Origin: Pseudomonas sp. S06B 330
GTDB lineage: Bacteria; Pseudomonadota; Gammaproteobacteria; Pseudomonadales; Pseudomonadaceae
Direction: 5' to 3'
Assembly (NCBI RefSeq): GCF_002845275.2
Contig: NZ_CP088149.1
Location: forward strand, 1,279,501-1,343,500
Length of the DNA stretch: 64,000 bases
The notes under the pieces are model-generated. The model saw only the letters and a program-made list of their open reading frames with translations, searched no databases and had not been told where the DNA came from. The position numbers and the translations under genes are program-made. Positions 56,401-64,000 of the stretch are shown here, one piece after another (position 1 is the stretch's first letter; each line of letters starts with the position of its first letter).

Positions 56401-57785
56401 ACCTGAGCAGCCTCGCGGAAGATTTTCTGCCGCGCTTCGATCGGCTGATCGAACTGGACCTAAGTAACAATCAACTCACTGCCATTCCGGCAGGCATCGA
56501 ACAACTGACTCAGCTCAGGCAGTTGCATCTCTCTCACAATCAGATCGCCATGGATGGGCAAGGCGATCGGCGTCTCGGTGCGCTGACGCGCCTGGAAACA
56601 CTCGATCTGAGCCACAACCCCCTTGGGCGGGTGCCGGCGCTGGAGGACAACAGGAGTTTGCGACGGTTGCTGCTGCGTGCGGCAAACCTTGAGCATCTGT
56701 CATCCTCTGGTCGGGAACTGCCCTGGCGCGCTTACATCGACCTTCGGGACAATCGCATTCGCCAACTGCGGGGTGAGCTGCAATATCTGCGACAACGCGC
56801 TCAACGAATGAGTCTGCACGACAACCCATTGGATTCGCTGAGCGAAACGTTGCTGGATCAAGCGGCCAGCGTATCTGAACCAGGCGCCAGAGGGGGTGCC
56901 TCTGCTCGCCATTATGCGGTCGATACCGCAGTTCGCGATCTCTGGCTCGGCGATGAGCAAGGCGCGCTGCGCGAACAACATCGAGCGCTGTGGGATAGGC
57001 TGCACCAAGAGCCTGGGTCGGCAGATCTGTTGCGTTTTCTCGCGGACTTTTCTCGCCTCGAGGAGTTCGAGGATTACCCGCAGGGCTATCGCAGACGTGT
57101 CTGGACGATGCTAAGAGCCTGTGAGCAGCATGAAGCCCTGCGTTTGCGTCTATTTCGCGAAGCAGGTGGACCGCGAACCTGTGAAGATCGCCTGCTGCTG
57201 ATCTTCAGTCAGCTGGAAATCAGTGTCCTGGCTGAGATCGCTATGTTCGCAGGCCCGGTGAATCAGGTGGAAGCGCGTTTGCTTCGGCTGGGGCGCTCAT
57301 TGTTTCGCCTGGATGAAGTCGACCGAATAGCCGCCCTGCATACACTCAGGTTACGCGAGGGGGCGGAGCCAGAAGTGGATGAGATAGAGCTGCGCCTTGC
57401 CTATCGGACAAGGCTTGCGTCAGCACTTGATTTGCCCGCACAGCCTGAGGAAATGTACTACGAGGATCATGCGTCAATAACGACCAGCGATGTGCGAAGG
57501 GCCGAAGCGGCAGTCATGCGTGCCGAGACCCCGGAGGCCTTGATTGCTTCACTGGCGCAGCGTCCGTTCTGGGAAACGTATATGCGTGAACGTCACGCGC
57601 AACGCTTTGAGGCGCTGGTTGCGCCTTTTCATGAGCGTTTGGCGCAGTACTTGGACGAGGTCGAAAGCTCAGGCGAACGGGTCTATATGGAGCGAAGTAA
57701 TACATTGATGGCGGAACTGGCGACTGCCGAGCATGAATTGCTGCTCAGTTTGACCAGGGAAGCGGATGAGCGCAGTCGTACGTAA
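53451..57785 (+). CDS. Large LRR protein with NEL-type E3 ubiquitin ligase domain, putative effector
   Basis: 1444 residues, ATG with GGAGGG seven bases upstream. A long N-terminal half resembles the dermonecrotic toxin-like domain (DUF6543) of Pseudomonas. Leucine-rich repeats span about residues 975-1125 (LIELDLSNNQLTAIPAGIEQL, LRQLHLSHNQI, LETLDLSHNPLGRVP). The C-terminus is like the NEL domain of IpaH/SspH ligases: Cys1244 in the CxD motif TCEDRLLLIFSQLE, after ALRLRLFREAGGPR. No signal peptide is visible; delivery route unknown. Such enzymes modify host proteins with ubiquitin. Codon composition slightly less GC-rich than the neighbours. No chaperone or secretion genes nearby. Confidence 0.85.
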   Translation: MSTIPIPFDSIDALIAQQLPGWLTAAQVDHLRALQRAMRRQQANAQQLRELLDAIPALDAYAAPLLVNALTQEGLVDADVRGGQVHIEQEVTLPTAAPNLPPPRYTFTSRQSLLAAALHNYSEEETRTSSLRRAQLLDADGQSLALGFGAFARLCRRLDLGGRYQTVLQTCLRPQDMSARQAIDGLFEESQRSQLEVAVRIAKLKGELDERSYLLMLAVFSPAPIVPPIPGGLTPRQLFLLGKRIHGVVAMEMRLAKDAALESVIVWIPDDPQLPVACYGSWDAVYQALASRLRNASYRTFFSRFISQRDRSAFTDRLANLMRSATAGEPPELDGRNFALHTSLFVHLRTLHIDKQLDDARVLAVPTDDEDKSSRRERLEGYQRAGLDLLNLIGLFVPVLGEVMLTVAAVQLADEVYEGYQDWQLGDRQAALDHLFGVAQSLAVGVVVGKVSEQAFHLTQRVPFVDGLVPLRTDAGRLKLCSDELRAYQVTDRETPLGSPVRYADHWRLRLHEGAYQVLQDPATGNWRIRHPYRADHAPVVEHNGSGGWQHELEQPQYWQGAGHLVRRLGSRLAEVSDAVAQALLEITGFDQAQLRQLHLENAGAPARLLDAVERFELNMHYPALRGEAFEEQMKLRQAMPDAAQGLLIRDFPGLSVRGAREIVEQASGAQVDGMLASSRVPLALAERVRWFLRDSRVDRACAGLYLPQAVNADCERLVLGLIDRLAPWAETLRLELRERAPDGPLLAGRGAAQSVHVRRIIKGRRGYLAMDGGNVGQAAPTDSLLKALLLSMEPRQKVVLGDVQLTELGLRDCLVAHVSSNREQVAELIGMAPIGLGVRPPLRFADGRLGYPLSGRGQGSRQATRRGIQQIYPTLSDDQLNAYLLNVLGRGESLWGHYHELQDQLARLRQALHAWQSEWRNPLDALRRRRVATGLRRCWRRKLVGFDDEYMLTIEGERVGSLPSLPPGVTFSHVRRLVLRDMDLSSLAEDFLPRFDRLIELDLSNNQLTAIPAGIEQLTQLRQLHLSHNQIAMDGQGDRRLGALTRLETLDLSHNPLGRVPALEDNRSLRRLLLRAANLEHLSSSGRELPWRAYIDLRDNRIRQLRGELQYLRQRAQRMSLHDNPLDSLSETLLDQAASVSEPGARGGASARHYAVDTAVRDLWLGDEQGALREQHRALWDRLHQEPGSADLLRFLADFSRLEEFEDYPQGYRRRVWTMLRACEQHEALRLRLFREAGGPRTCEDRLLLIFSQLEISVLAEIAMFAGPVNQVEARLLRLGRSLFRLDEVDRIAALHTLRLREGAEPEVDEIELRLAYRTRLASALDLPAQPEEMYYEDHASITTSDVRRAEAAVMRAETPEALIASLAQRPFWETYMRERHAQRFEALVAPFHERLAQYLDEVESSGERVYMERSNTLMAELATAEHELLLSLTREADERSRT

Positions 57786-57798
57786 TTAGCGTTCGGCT

Positions 57799-57836
57799 GG
57801 ACGGGCAGGTGAATGCTGGCAATCACCTGCCCGTCC
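57799..57836. terminator. Bidirectional hairpin between the NEL gene and glpD
   Basis: GGACGGGCAGGTGA and TCACCTGCCCGTCC form a perfect 14-bp stem around a ten-base loop, between convergent genes. No T-run on either side. Confidence 0.8.
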
Positions 57837-57848
57837 GCGGTCAATCAC

Positions 57849-59387
57849 TCAGGCGGCGCGAACCCGGGCACGGTTCACTTCGACCTGTTGCAGGTAGTCA
57901 CGCAGCACCTGCTGCTCTGCTTGGCTGGTGAACAAGCCGAGCTTGGTGCGGCGCCAGAGAATATCGTCGGCGTCAGTCGCCCATTCCTCGCTGCACAGAT
58001 AATCTACCTCGCGGGTGAACAGGCCACCGCCAATAGTCTGGCCCAGGTCGTCCGGACCCTCCACACCTTCAAGCAGACGCCATACGCGGCTACCGTAGGT
58101 CAGTGCCCAGCGCTTGGCGATTTCCGCCGGTAGCCAGCCGCAGCGGGCCAGGATGGCATCGGCCAGCGCGTACGGGGTGGTCATGTCTTCGCCACCTGGC
58201 AGCGTTGCACTGGCTGTCCAGCTGCCGCGCATCTGGGTGAAGAAGGGCGCAAGCTGGGTCATTGCCGACTCAGCCAGCTTGCGGTAAGTGGTCAATTTGC
58301 CACCGAATACTGACAGCAACGGCGCTTCGCCTTTGCTGGCAGAGAGCGCCAGGGTGTAGTCGCGGGTCACTGCCGACGGGTTGTCGGATTCGTCGTTGCA
58401 CAGCGGGCGTACACCCGCGTAAGTGTGCAGGATATCGGCACGGCTGAGCGGGTGATTGAAGTGTTCGTTGACCACGTTGAGCAAATAATCGGTTTCGCTT
58501 TCAGTGATCGCGACCTTGGCCGGGTCACCGGTGTATTCGCGGTCAGTGGTGCCGATCAGGGTGAAGCGTTCCAGGTACGGAATGGCGAAGACTATGCGCT
58601 GGTCTTCGTTCTGCAGGATGTAGGCATGCTCGCCGTCATACAGTCTTGGCACGATCAGGTGGCTGCCTTGGATCAGCCGAATGCCGTAAGGCGCGTCGAG
58701 CTTGAGGTCATCTTCAATGAACTTGGCCACCCATGGGCCGGCCGCATTGACCAGGGCGCGGGCACGGATTGACTGCTGGCTGCCGTCGGCATGTTCCAGC
58801 TGCACATTCCAGACACCGTCGATGCGCCAGGCGCTGACGCAACGGGTGCGGGTACGAATGTCTGCGCCTTTCTCGCGAGCGGCCATCGCGTTGAGCACCA
58901 CCAGGCGGGCGTCATCCACTGCACAGTCGGCGTATTCGAAGCCGCGGGTGATGTTCGCTTTGAGCGGGTTACCCGGGCCGAAGCGCAGGCTGCGCGAGGC
59001 GCCGAGCTTTTCACGCTTGCCCAGGTGATCGTACAGAAACAGTCCAGCACGAATCATCCAGGCCGGGCGTAGGTGCGGGCGGTGCGGCAGGACGAAGCGC
59101 ATTGGCTTGACGATATGCGGAGCCTTGGCCAGCAATACTTCCCGCTCGGCTAGCGCTTCACGCACCAGACGGAACTCGTAGTGCTCAAGGTAGCGCAGGC
59201 CGCCGTGGATCAACTTGCTGCTGGCCGAAGAGGTGTGGCTGGCCAGGTCGTCTTTTTCGCAAAGAAACACCGACAGGCCGCGTCCAGCCGCGTCGGCGGC
59301 AATACCCACGCCGTTGATGCCACCGCCGATTACGGCGAGGTCATAGAGATCGGCAAGGGCGGGCGATGACAAGCTGGATTGCGGCAC
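57849..59387 (-). CDS. glpD: Aerobic glycerol-3-phosphate dehydrogenase
   Basis: 512 residues from GTG at 59387 (GAGGAAG seven bases upstream); the longer ATG start at 59429 would add 14 residues absent from the usual 512-residue proteins. FAD-binding GGGINGVGIAADAAGRG, then SSKLIHGGLRYLEHYEF, VNAAGPWVAKF and VFGGKLTTYRKLAE. Oxidises glycerol-3-phosphate to DHAP, passing electrons to quinone at the inner membrane. Divergent spacing and a GlpR operator upstream point to induction by glycerol-3-phosphate. Confidence 0.96.
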   Translation of the reverse strand: MPQSSLSSPALADLYDLAVIGGGINGVGIAADAAGRGLSVFLCEKDDLASHTSSASSKLIHGGLRYLEHYEFRLVREALAEREVLLAKAPHIVKPMRFVLPHRPHLRPAWMIRAGLFLYDHLGKREKLGASRSLRFGPGNPLKANITRGFEYADCAVDDARLVVLNAMAAREKGADIRTRTRCVSAWRIDGVWNVQLEHADGSQQSIRARALVNAAGPWVAKFIEDDLKLDAPYGIRLIQGSHLIVPRLYDGEHAYILQNEDQRIVFAIPYLERFTLIGTTDREYTGDPAKVAITESETDYLLNVVNEHFNHPLSRADILHTYAGVRPLCNDESDNPSAVTRDYTLALSASKGEAPLLSVFGGKLTTYRKLAESAMTQLAPFFTQMRGSWTASATLPGGEDMTTPYALADAILARCGWLPAEIAKRWALTYGSRVWRLLEGVEGPDDLGQTIGGGLFTREVDYLCSEEWATDADDILWRRTKLGLFTSQAEQQVLRDYLQQVEVNRARVRAA

Positions 59388-59430
59388 GGGTGGCTTCCTC
59401 AAGGACTTTCTAACATCGAATTTGAACATT

Positions 59431-59450
59431 GATGTTCATTTTCGAAAATA
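59431..59450. promoter_or_regulatory. GlpR operator at the glpD promoter
   Basis: GATGTTCATTTTCGAAAATA is two inverted half-sites of the E. coli GlpR consensus WATKYTCGWW: 8 of 10 and 10 of 10. It overlaps a possible glpD -10 (TAGTAT on the minus strand, 59448-59453). Confidence 0.7.
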
Positions 59451-59514
59451 CTAGCGCAACAGAATGCTGCCTGCCAGTCGCTTTCCATAGAAAATACTGA
59501 TCGGATGACAATTA

Positions 59515-59534
59515 AATGAAAAATAACGAACATT
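59515..59534. promoter_or_regulatory. Second GlpR-like operator upstream of glpD
   Basis: AATGAAAAAT-AACGAACATT: the right half is a perfect half-site on the minus strand (AATGTTCGTT), the left half 6 of 10. About 65 bp upstream of the first operator; DNA looping is possible. Confidence 0.5.
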
Positions 59535-59536
59535 TA

Positions 59537-59561
59537 CGCTGCCACCGTTGCGGTGGCAGCG
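59537..59561 (-). terminator. Hairpin after glpR
   Basis: CGCTGCCACCG-TTG-CGGTGGCAGCG, an 11-bp stem close to the glpR stop codon. It abuts the second GlpR-like operator. Confidence 0.7.
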
Positions 59562-59570
59562 GCTGCACCC

Positions 59571-60326
59571 TCAGACCACTTCCAGACGAATCTTGAACTG
59601 GTTGAGCAGTTGGGCAAGGGCCGGTACGGGGGCTTGATCGGTGACCAGGCAATCGATCAGGCTGATCGAGCCCAGGCGCACCATGGCGTTACGGCCGAAC
59701 TTGCTGGAATCGGCGGCGAGAATCACTTGTCGGGCGTTGGCGATGATAGCCTGGGAAACCCGGACCTCCTGATAATCGAAGTCCAGCAGGCTACCGTCTT
59801 CGTCAATACCACTGATACCGACCAGCGCGAAGTCAACCTTGAATTGGTTGATGAAGTCGACACTGGCCTGACCCACCACCCCACCGTCGCGGCGCACATT
59901 GCCCCCGGCCAACAGCACCTCGAAGTCATCCTTGGCACTGAGGATCGAGGCCACATGCAGGTTATTGGTGATGATCTTCAGGTGGCTGTGATTGAGCAAG
60001 GCGCGGGCGATGGATTCGGTGGTGGTGCCGATGTTGATAAACAGCGAGGCGTGGTCAGGGATCTGCGCGGCGATGGTCTCGGCAATACGCTGCTTTTCGT
60101 CGCGCATCTGATCAGCGCGCATGGCGTAGGCGGTGTTCTCGATACTGGAATCGTAGGCGGCACCGCCGTGATAGCGGCGCAGCAGATTGACCTCTGCCAG
60201 CTGATTGATATCGCGGCGGATGGTTTGCGGGGTGACAACGAAAATCTGCGCCATTTCTTCGATACTGACGTAGCCGCGTTCACGGACCAGTTCGAGGATT
60301 TGTTGTTGGCGGGGAGGCAGGTTCAT
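59571..60326 (-). CDS. glpR: Glycerol-3-phosphate repressor GlpR (DeoR family)
   Basis: 251 residues from the ATG at 60326 with AAAGGA nine bases upstream. N-terminal HTH ([35 protein letters not shown]) then the DeoRC sensor ([39 protein letters not shown]). Represses the glp genes; inducer glycerol-3-phosphate. Lies between glpK and glpD, all on the same strand. Confidence 0.95.
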   Translation of the reverse strand: MNLPPRQQQILELVRERGYVSIEEMAQIFVVTPQTIRRDINQLAEVNLLRRYHGGAAYDSSIENTAYAMRADQMRDEKQRIAETIAAQIPDHASLFINIGTTTESIARALLNHSHLKIITNNLHVASILSAKDDFEVLLAGGNVRRDGGVVGQASVDFINQFKVDFALVGISGIDEDGSLLDFDYQEVRVSQAIIANARQVILAADSSKFGRNAMVRLGSISLIDCLVTDQAPVPALAQLLNQFKIRLEVV

Positions 60327-60380
60327 GGGCGGTCCTTTTGGGCTGCCGGGCAAATTGCGCCATGAAAGCAGCTCAAGCCC

Positions 60381-60432
60381 CAAGCTGCAAGCCACAAGAT
60401 CATTCGCCCCGCGCCCTTGCAGCTTGCAGCTT
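60381..60432. repeat. Inverted repeat between glpK and glpR
   Basis: CAAGCTGCAAGC and GCTTGCAGCTT (60422) form a stem; short GCTGCAAG motifs recur in the spacer. It resembles intergenic elements common in Pseudomonas and may attenuate glpK-glpR readthrough. Confidence 0.6.
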
Positions 60433-60450
60433 ATCGCTTGTAGCTACCGC

Positions 60451-61965
<1,515 letters not shown>

Positions 61966-61990
61966 CTAAATAGGGTAGAGGTCAGGGCAG

Positions 61991-62005
61991 GGCGAGCGTG
62001 GCTCG
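61991..62005 (-). terminator. Short hairpin between glpF and glpK
   Basis: GCGAGC-GTG-GCTCGC, six-bp stem in the 67-bp spacer. Possible mRNA processing or attenuation site. Confidence 0.4.
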
Positions 62006-62017
62006 CCGCGGCAGGCA

Positions 62018-62869
62018 TCAGGATGCCTGGGTCTTGCCCTGAGGGTTGGCGTCGGTCTGCGCGCTCTCGCTCTCGGCAACCGGTAGGTTGCGGGCGATCA
62101 CGCCGCGGTACAGGGCGGCCCCAAGGCTCGCTCCTATGATCGGCGCAAATATGGGAATCAGGAAATAGGGAATGTCACGACCACCCGTTAAGGCGACATC
62201 GCCCCAGCCAGCAAAGAATGTCATCAGCTTAGGGCCAAAATCACGGGCCGGGTTCATCGCAAAGCCGGTCAAGGGCCCCATGGCGCTACCAATGACGGCG
62301 ATCAGCAGGCCAATCAGCAGCGGCGCCATGGCGCCCCGTGGCAGGCCGTTGTTGTCGTCGCCCAAGGCCATGATCACCGCCATGAGGATGGCGGTGATGA
62401 TGACTTCAACCAGGAATGCCTGACCGGTGGACAGTGCCGGATGTGGGTAGGTGGAGAACACCGAAGCCAGCTCCAGGCTGGCCTGGCTGCCGCGAATCAT
62501 TTCATGGGCCTGTTCGTAATCGAAGAACAGATTGCTGTAGAGCGTGTAGACCAGCGCAGCACCACAGAAGGCGCCGGCGATTTGCGCGACGATGTAGAAC
62601 GGCAGTTTGTGCCTCTGGAAACCGGCGAATAGCCACAAGGCAATGCTCACCGCAGGATTCAGGTGAGCACCGGATACGCCGGCGGTCAGGTAAATCGCCA
62701 TGCTCACGCCGACGCCCCAGATGATGCTGATTTCCCACAGGCCGAAGCTGGCACCCGCGACTTTGAGCGCAGCCACGCAGCCTGTGCCGAAGAAGATCAG
62801 CAGGGCAGTGCCGAAAAACTCGGCCAGGCATTGGCTGGATAATGTTGGTTGTCGCACAGCTGTCGTCAT
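62018..62869 (-). CDS. glpF: Glycerol facilitator (aquaglyceroporin)
   Basis: 283 residues with six membrane helices and two NPA motifs: GAHLNPAVSIALW and GFAMNPARDFGPK. MIP family. Lets glycerol cross the inner membrane. First gene of the glpF-glpK-glpR-glpD run, behind a promoter with a GlpR site. Confidence 0.97.
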   Translation of the reverse strand: MTTAVRQPTLSSQCLAEFFGTALLIFFGTGCVAALKVAGASFGLWEISIIWGVGVSMAIYLTAGVSGAHLNPAVSIALWLFAGFQRHKLPFYIVAQIAGAFCGAALVYTLYSNLFFDYEQAHEMIRGSQASLELASVFSTYPHPALSTGQAFLVEVIITAILMAVIMALGDDNNGLPRGAMAPLLIGLLIAVIGSAMGPLTGFAMNPARDFGPKLMTFFAGWGDVALTGGRDIPYFLIPIFAPIIGASLGAALYRGVIARNLPVAESESAQTDANPQGKTQAS

Positions 62870-63152
62870 TCGTTAACCTCGGTTCTTGTTGTTGTGAGGC
62901 GCTGTGAGCGCTCGACAAAAACCCGACAGAAATCCCCATTTCGGTCAGGCAGGCGGCAAAAATGCACCTTTTCAGGGCATCGTTATATTCAGATTCGAAA
63001 AAATATAGACAAGAAACGCTTATGTCAAAGGTCGAAAGTGAACCGTCATTCACAATCTGACTATCGGCGCCGCTAATGGGCGTTGGTTGCTGCGCAGGTT
63101 TTGACCTAAAGTAGCCGGCGAACAGCTATTCACCTCTTGTTTGGAGTGCTGC
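62870..63152. other. Divergent region between glpF and ybaK
   Basis: Holds the glpF promoter with its operator and, towards 63140, the GGAG of ybaK. No other feature recognised. Confidence 0.6.
62984..63028 (-). promoter_or_regulatory. glpF promoter with overlapping GlpR operator
   Basis: On the minus strand TTGACA (63023-63028) is followed after 17 bp by TATTTT (63000-63005). The operator TATATTCAGATTCGAAAAAA at 62984-63003 overlaps the -10; its half-site TTTTTTCGAA matches WATKYTCGWW at 9 of 10, the other 7 of 10. Confidence 0.65.
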
Positions 63153-63623
63153 ATGACCCCCGCCCTGGATCTGCTGAAAAAGGTTCGCGCCGAACATCAC
63201 ATTCACAGTTATGAACACGATCCCAAAGCCGCCTCTTACGGGCTCGAAGCGGCTGAAAAGCTCAGTCTTGAGCCGGTGCGGGTGTTCAAGACCTTGCTGG
63301 CCAGTAGTGAGAAGGGCGAGTTGTTGGTGGCTGTGGTGCCGGTGATCGGTAGTCTCGATCTGAAGGGCTTGGCCCACGCGGCTGGGGTCAAGAAGTGTGA
63401 AATGGCCGATCCGGCGGCGGCGCAGCGTTCCACTGGTTACCTCTTGGGCGGTATTAGTCCGCTGGGGCAAAAGAAACGTCTGCGTACATTTATTGATCAG
63501 TCGGCCCAAGACTTTGAAACAATTTTCGTCAGCGCCGGGCGTCGCGGCCTGGAAGTTGAGCTGGCAGCCGCGGTGCTAGCTGAACACACCCAGGCCAAGT
63601 TCGCCGTCATTGCCCGCGGCTAA
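63153..63623 (+). CDS. ybaK: Cys-tRNA(Pro)/Cys-tRNA(Cys) deacylase YbaK
   Basis: 156 residues from ATG 63153, GGAG six bases upstream; the frame opens at a TTG 12 bases earlier. The sequence ([56 protein letters not shown]) is the YbaK/EbsC domain with its conserved lysine in VFKT. It removes cysteine mischarged on tRNA(Pro). Translated away from glpF. Confidence 0.95.
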   Translation: MTPALDLLKKVRAEHHIHSYEHDPKAASYGLEAAEKLSLEPVRVFKTLLASSEKGELLVAVVPVIGSLDLKGLAHAAGVKKCEMADPAAAQRSTGYLLGGISPLGQKKRLRTFIDQSAQDFETIFVSAGRRGLEVELAAAVLAEHTQAKFAVIARG

Positions 63624-63635
63624 CAGCCTGACCCG

Positions 63636-63665
63636 CTGTAGGCGCTGCCGTCAGGCTGCGATCGC
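63636..63665. repeat. Single REP unit between ybaK and the ABC ATPase gene
   Basis: CTGTAGGCGCTGCCGTCAGG then CTGCGATCG is the same unit as the left arm of the 31512-31647 pair. It is followed by CGATCGCCTGCGCGATCG, itself a hairpin. Confidence 0.75.
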
Positions 63666-63739
63666 CTGCGCGATCGGGCCTGAATGACCGTCGTTTCGGG
63701 CCCGATTGCCAGCAGGGCAAGCTCCCATAATGATCGCTT

Positions 63740-64000
63740 TCAGAGTGCCGAGCTAAACCGGCGCACACCGTTCTCCGGCACTGGCAGTTGCGCTGCAACG
63801 CTGCCCGGTACGGCAAATAGCACCAAGTGATCGGCAGCCACGTCGATGCCAACTTCGGCCCCGATCTGATGGTCGATATGGCTGGGGAAAATGGCCTCGA
63901 GCTGGCTGCCGGTAGGCAGTTGCAGGCGATAAAGCGTCGACGCGCCGAGGAAGCTCTTGCCGGTAATCAGCGCCTTGAGGGCGCTGTGTGGCGCATGAAT
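63740..64000 (-). CDS. ABC transporter ATP-binding protein, C-terminal TOBE domain (partial)
   Basis: 86 residues to the stop; the start lies beyond the window. KALITGKSFLGASTLYRLQL and the stretch TGSQLEAIFPS, IGAEVGIDVAADHLVLF form the TOBE domain that follows the nucleotide-binding domain of PotA/FbpC/UgpC-type ATPases. Which ligand is imported cannot be told from this piece. Too short and start-less to appear as an ordinary open frame. Confidence 0.85.
   Translation of the reverse strand: MHAPHSALKALITGKSFLGASTLYRLQLPTGSQLEAIFPSHIDHQIGAEVGIDVAADHLVLFAVPGSVAAQLPVPENGVRRFSSAL

Overview
The window is a 64 kb stretch of a GC-rich Pseudomonas chromosome, most likely the P. putida / P. fluorescens lineage. 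Evidence: the mucD-lepA-lepB-rnc-era-recO-pdxJ order, an aauRS-aatJQMP acidic amino acid locus, a glpFKRD cluster, PQQ glucose dehydrogenase next to OprB, and short REP hairpins of the GTGGGAGCGG...CCGCTCCCAC type between genes. No rRNA, tRNA, CRISPR array, IS element or prophage was seen. Most of it is ordinary, densely packed chromosome.

Layout. 1-8.1 kb: end of mucD, a delta-60-repeat protein of unusual composition (minus strand), then the housekeeping operon lepA-lepB-rnc-era-recO-pdxJ. 8.1-17.9 kb: a metal-resistance island, with a two-component pair (minus strand) divergent from a CzcCBA-type RND efflux operon, an OprD-family porin and a small secreted protein; matching palindromes precede both transcription units. 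17.9-20.1 kb: cmoB-cmoA and a chagasin-type (I42) lipoprotein. 20.2-28.9 kb: lon, gcd-oprB (periplasmic glucose oxidation) and a ZnuD-type TonB receptor behind a strong Zur-box match. 29.1-31.3 kb: VF530 protein, Pr6Pr membrane protein, and a siderophore-interacting reductase with a YqjI-type PadR regulator.

31.7-45 kb: a large class A PBP-like protein, a ProY-type permease, an FMN glutamate-synthase-like protein, the Lhr helicase, a Nudix hydrolase, a LysE exporter and MetR. 45.2-53.1 kb: a secreted alpha/beta hydrolase, glpM, and aauR-aauS with aatJQMP, headed by a sigma-54 -24/-12 promoter and two upstream palindromes. 53.4-57.8 kb: a 1444-residue LRR protein with a NEL-type (IpaH/SspH-like) E3 ubiquitin ligase C-terminus carrying the CxD catalytic motif, which is the most striking gene here. 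57.8-64 kb: glpD-glpR-glpK-glpF with recognisable GlpR operators, ybaK, and the end of an ABC ATPase with a TOBE domain.

Working together: the region couples carbon entry (glucose oxidation, glycerol, acidic amino acids, proline-type permease) with metal homeostasis (Czc export, zinc import, iron/nickel-responsive YqjI). Regulatory sites named here are matched by eye to consensus sequences recalled from the literature and were not scored by software.
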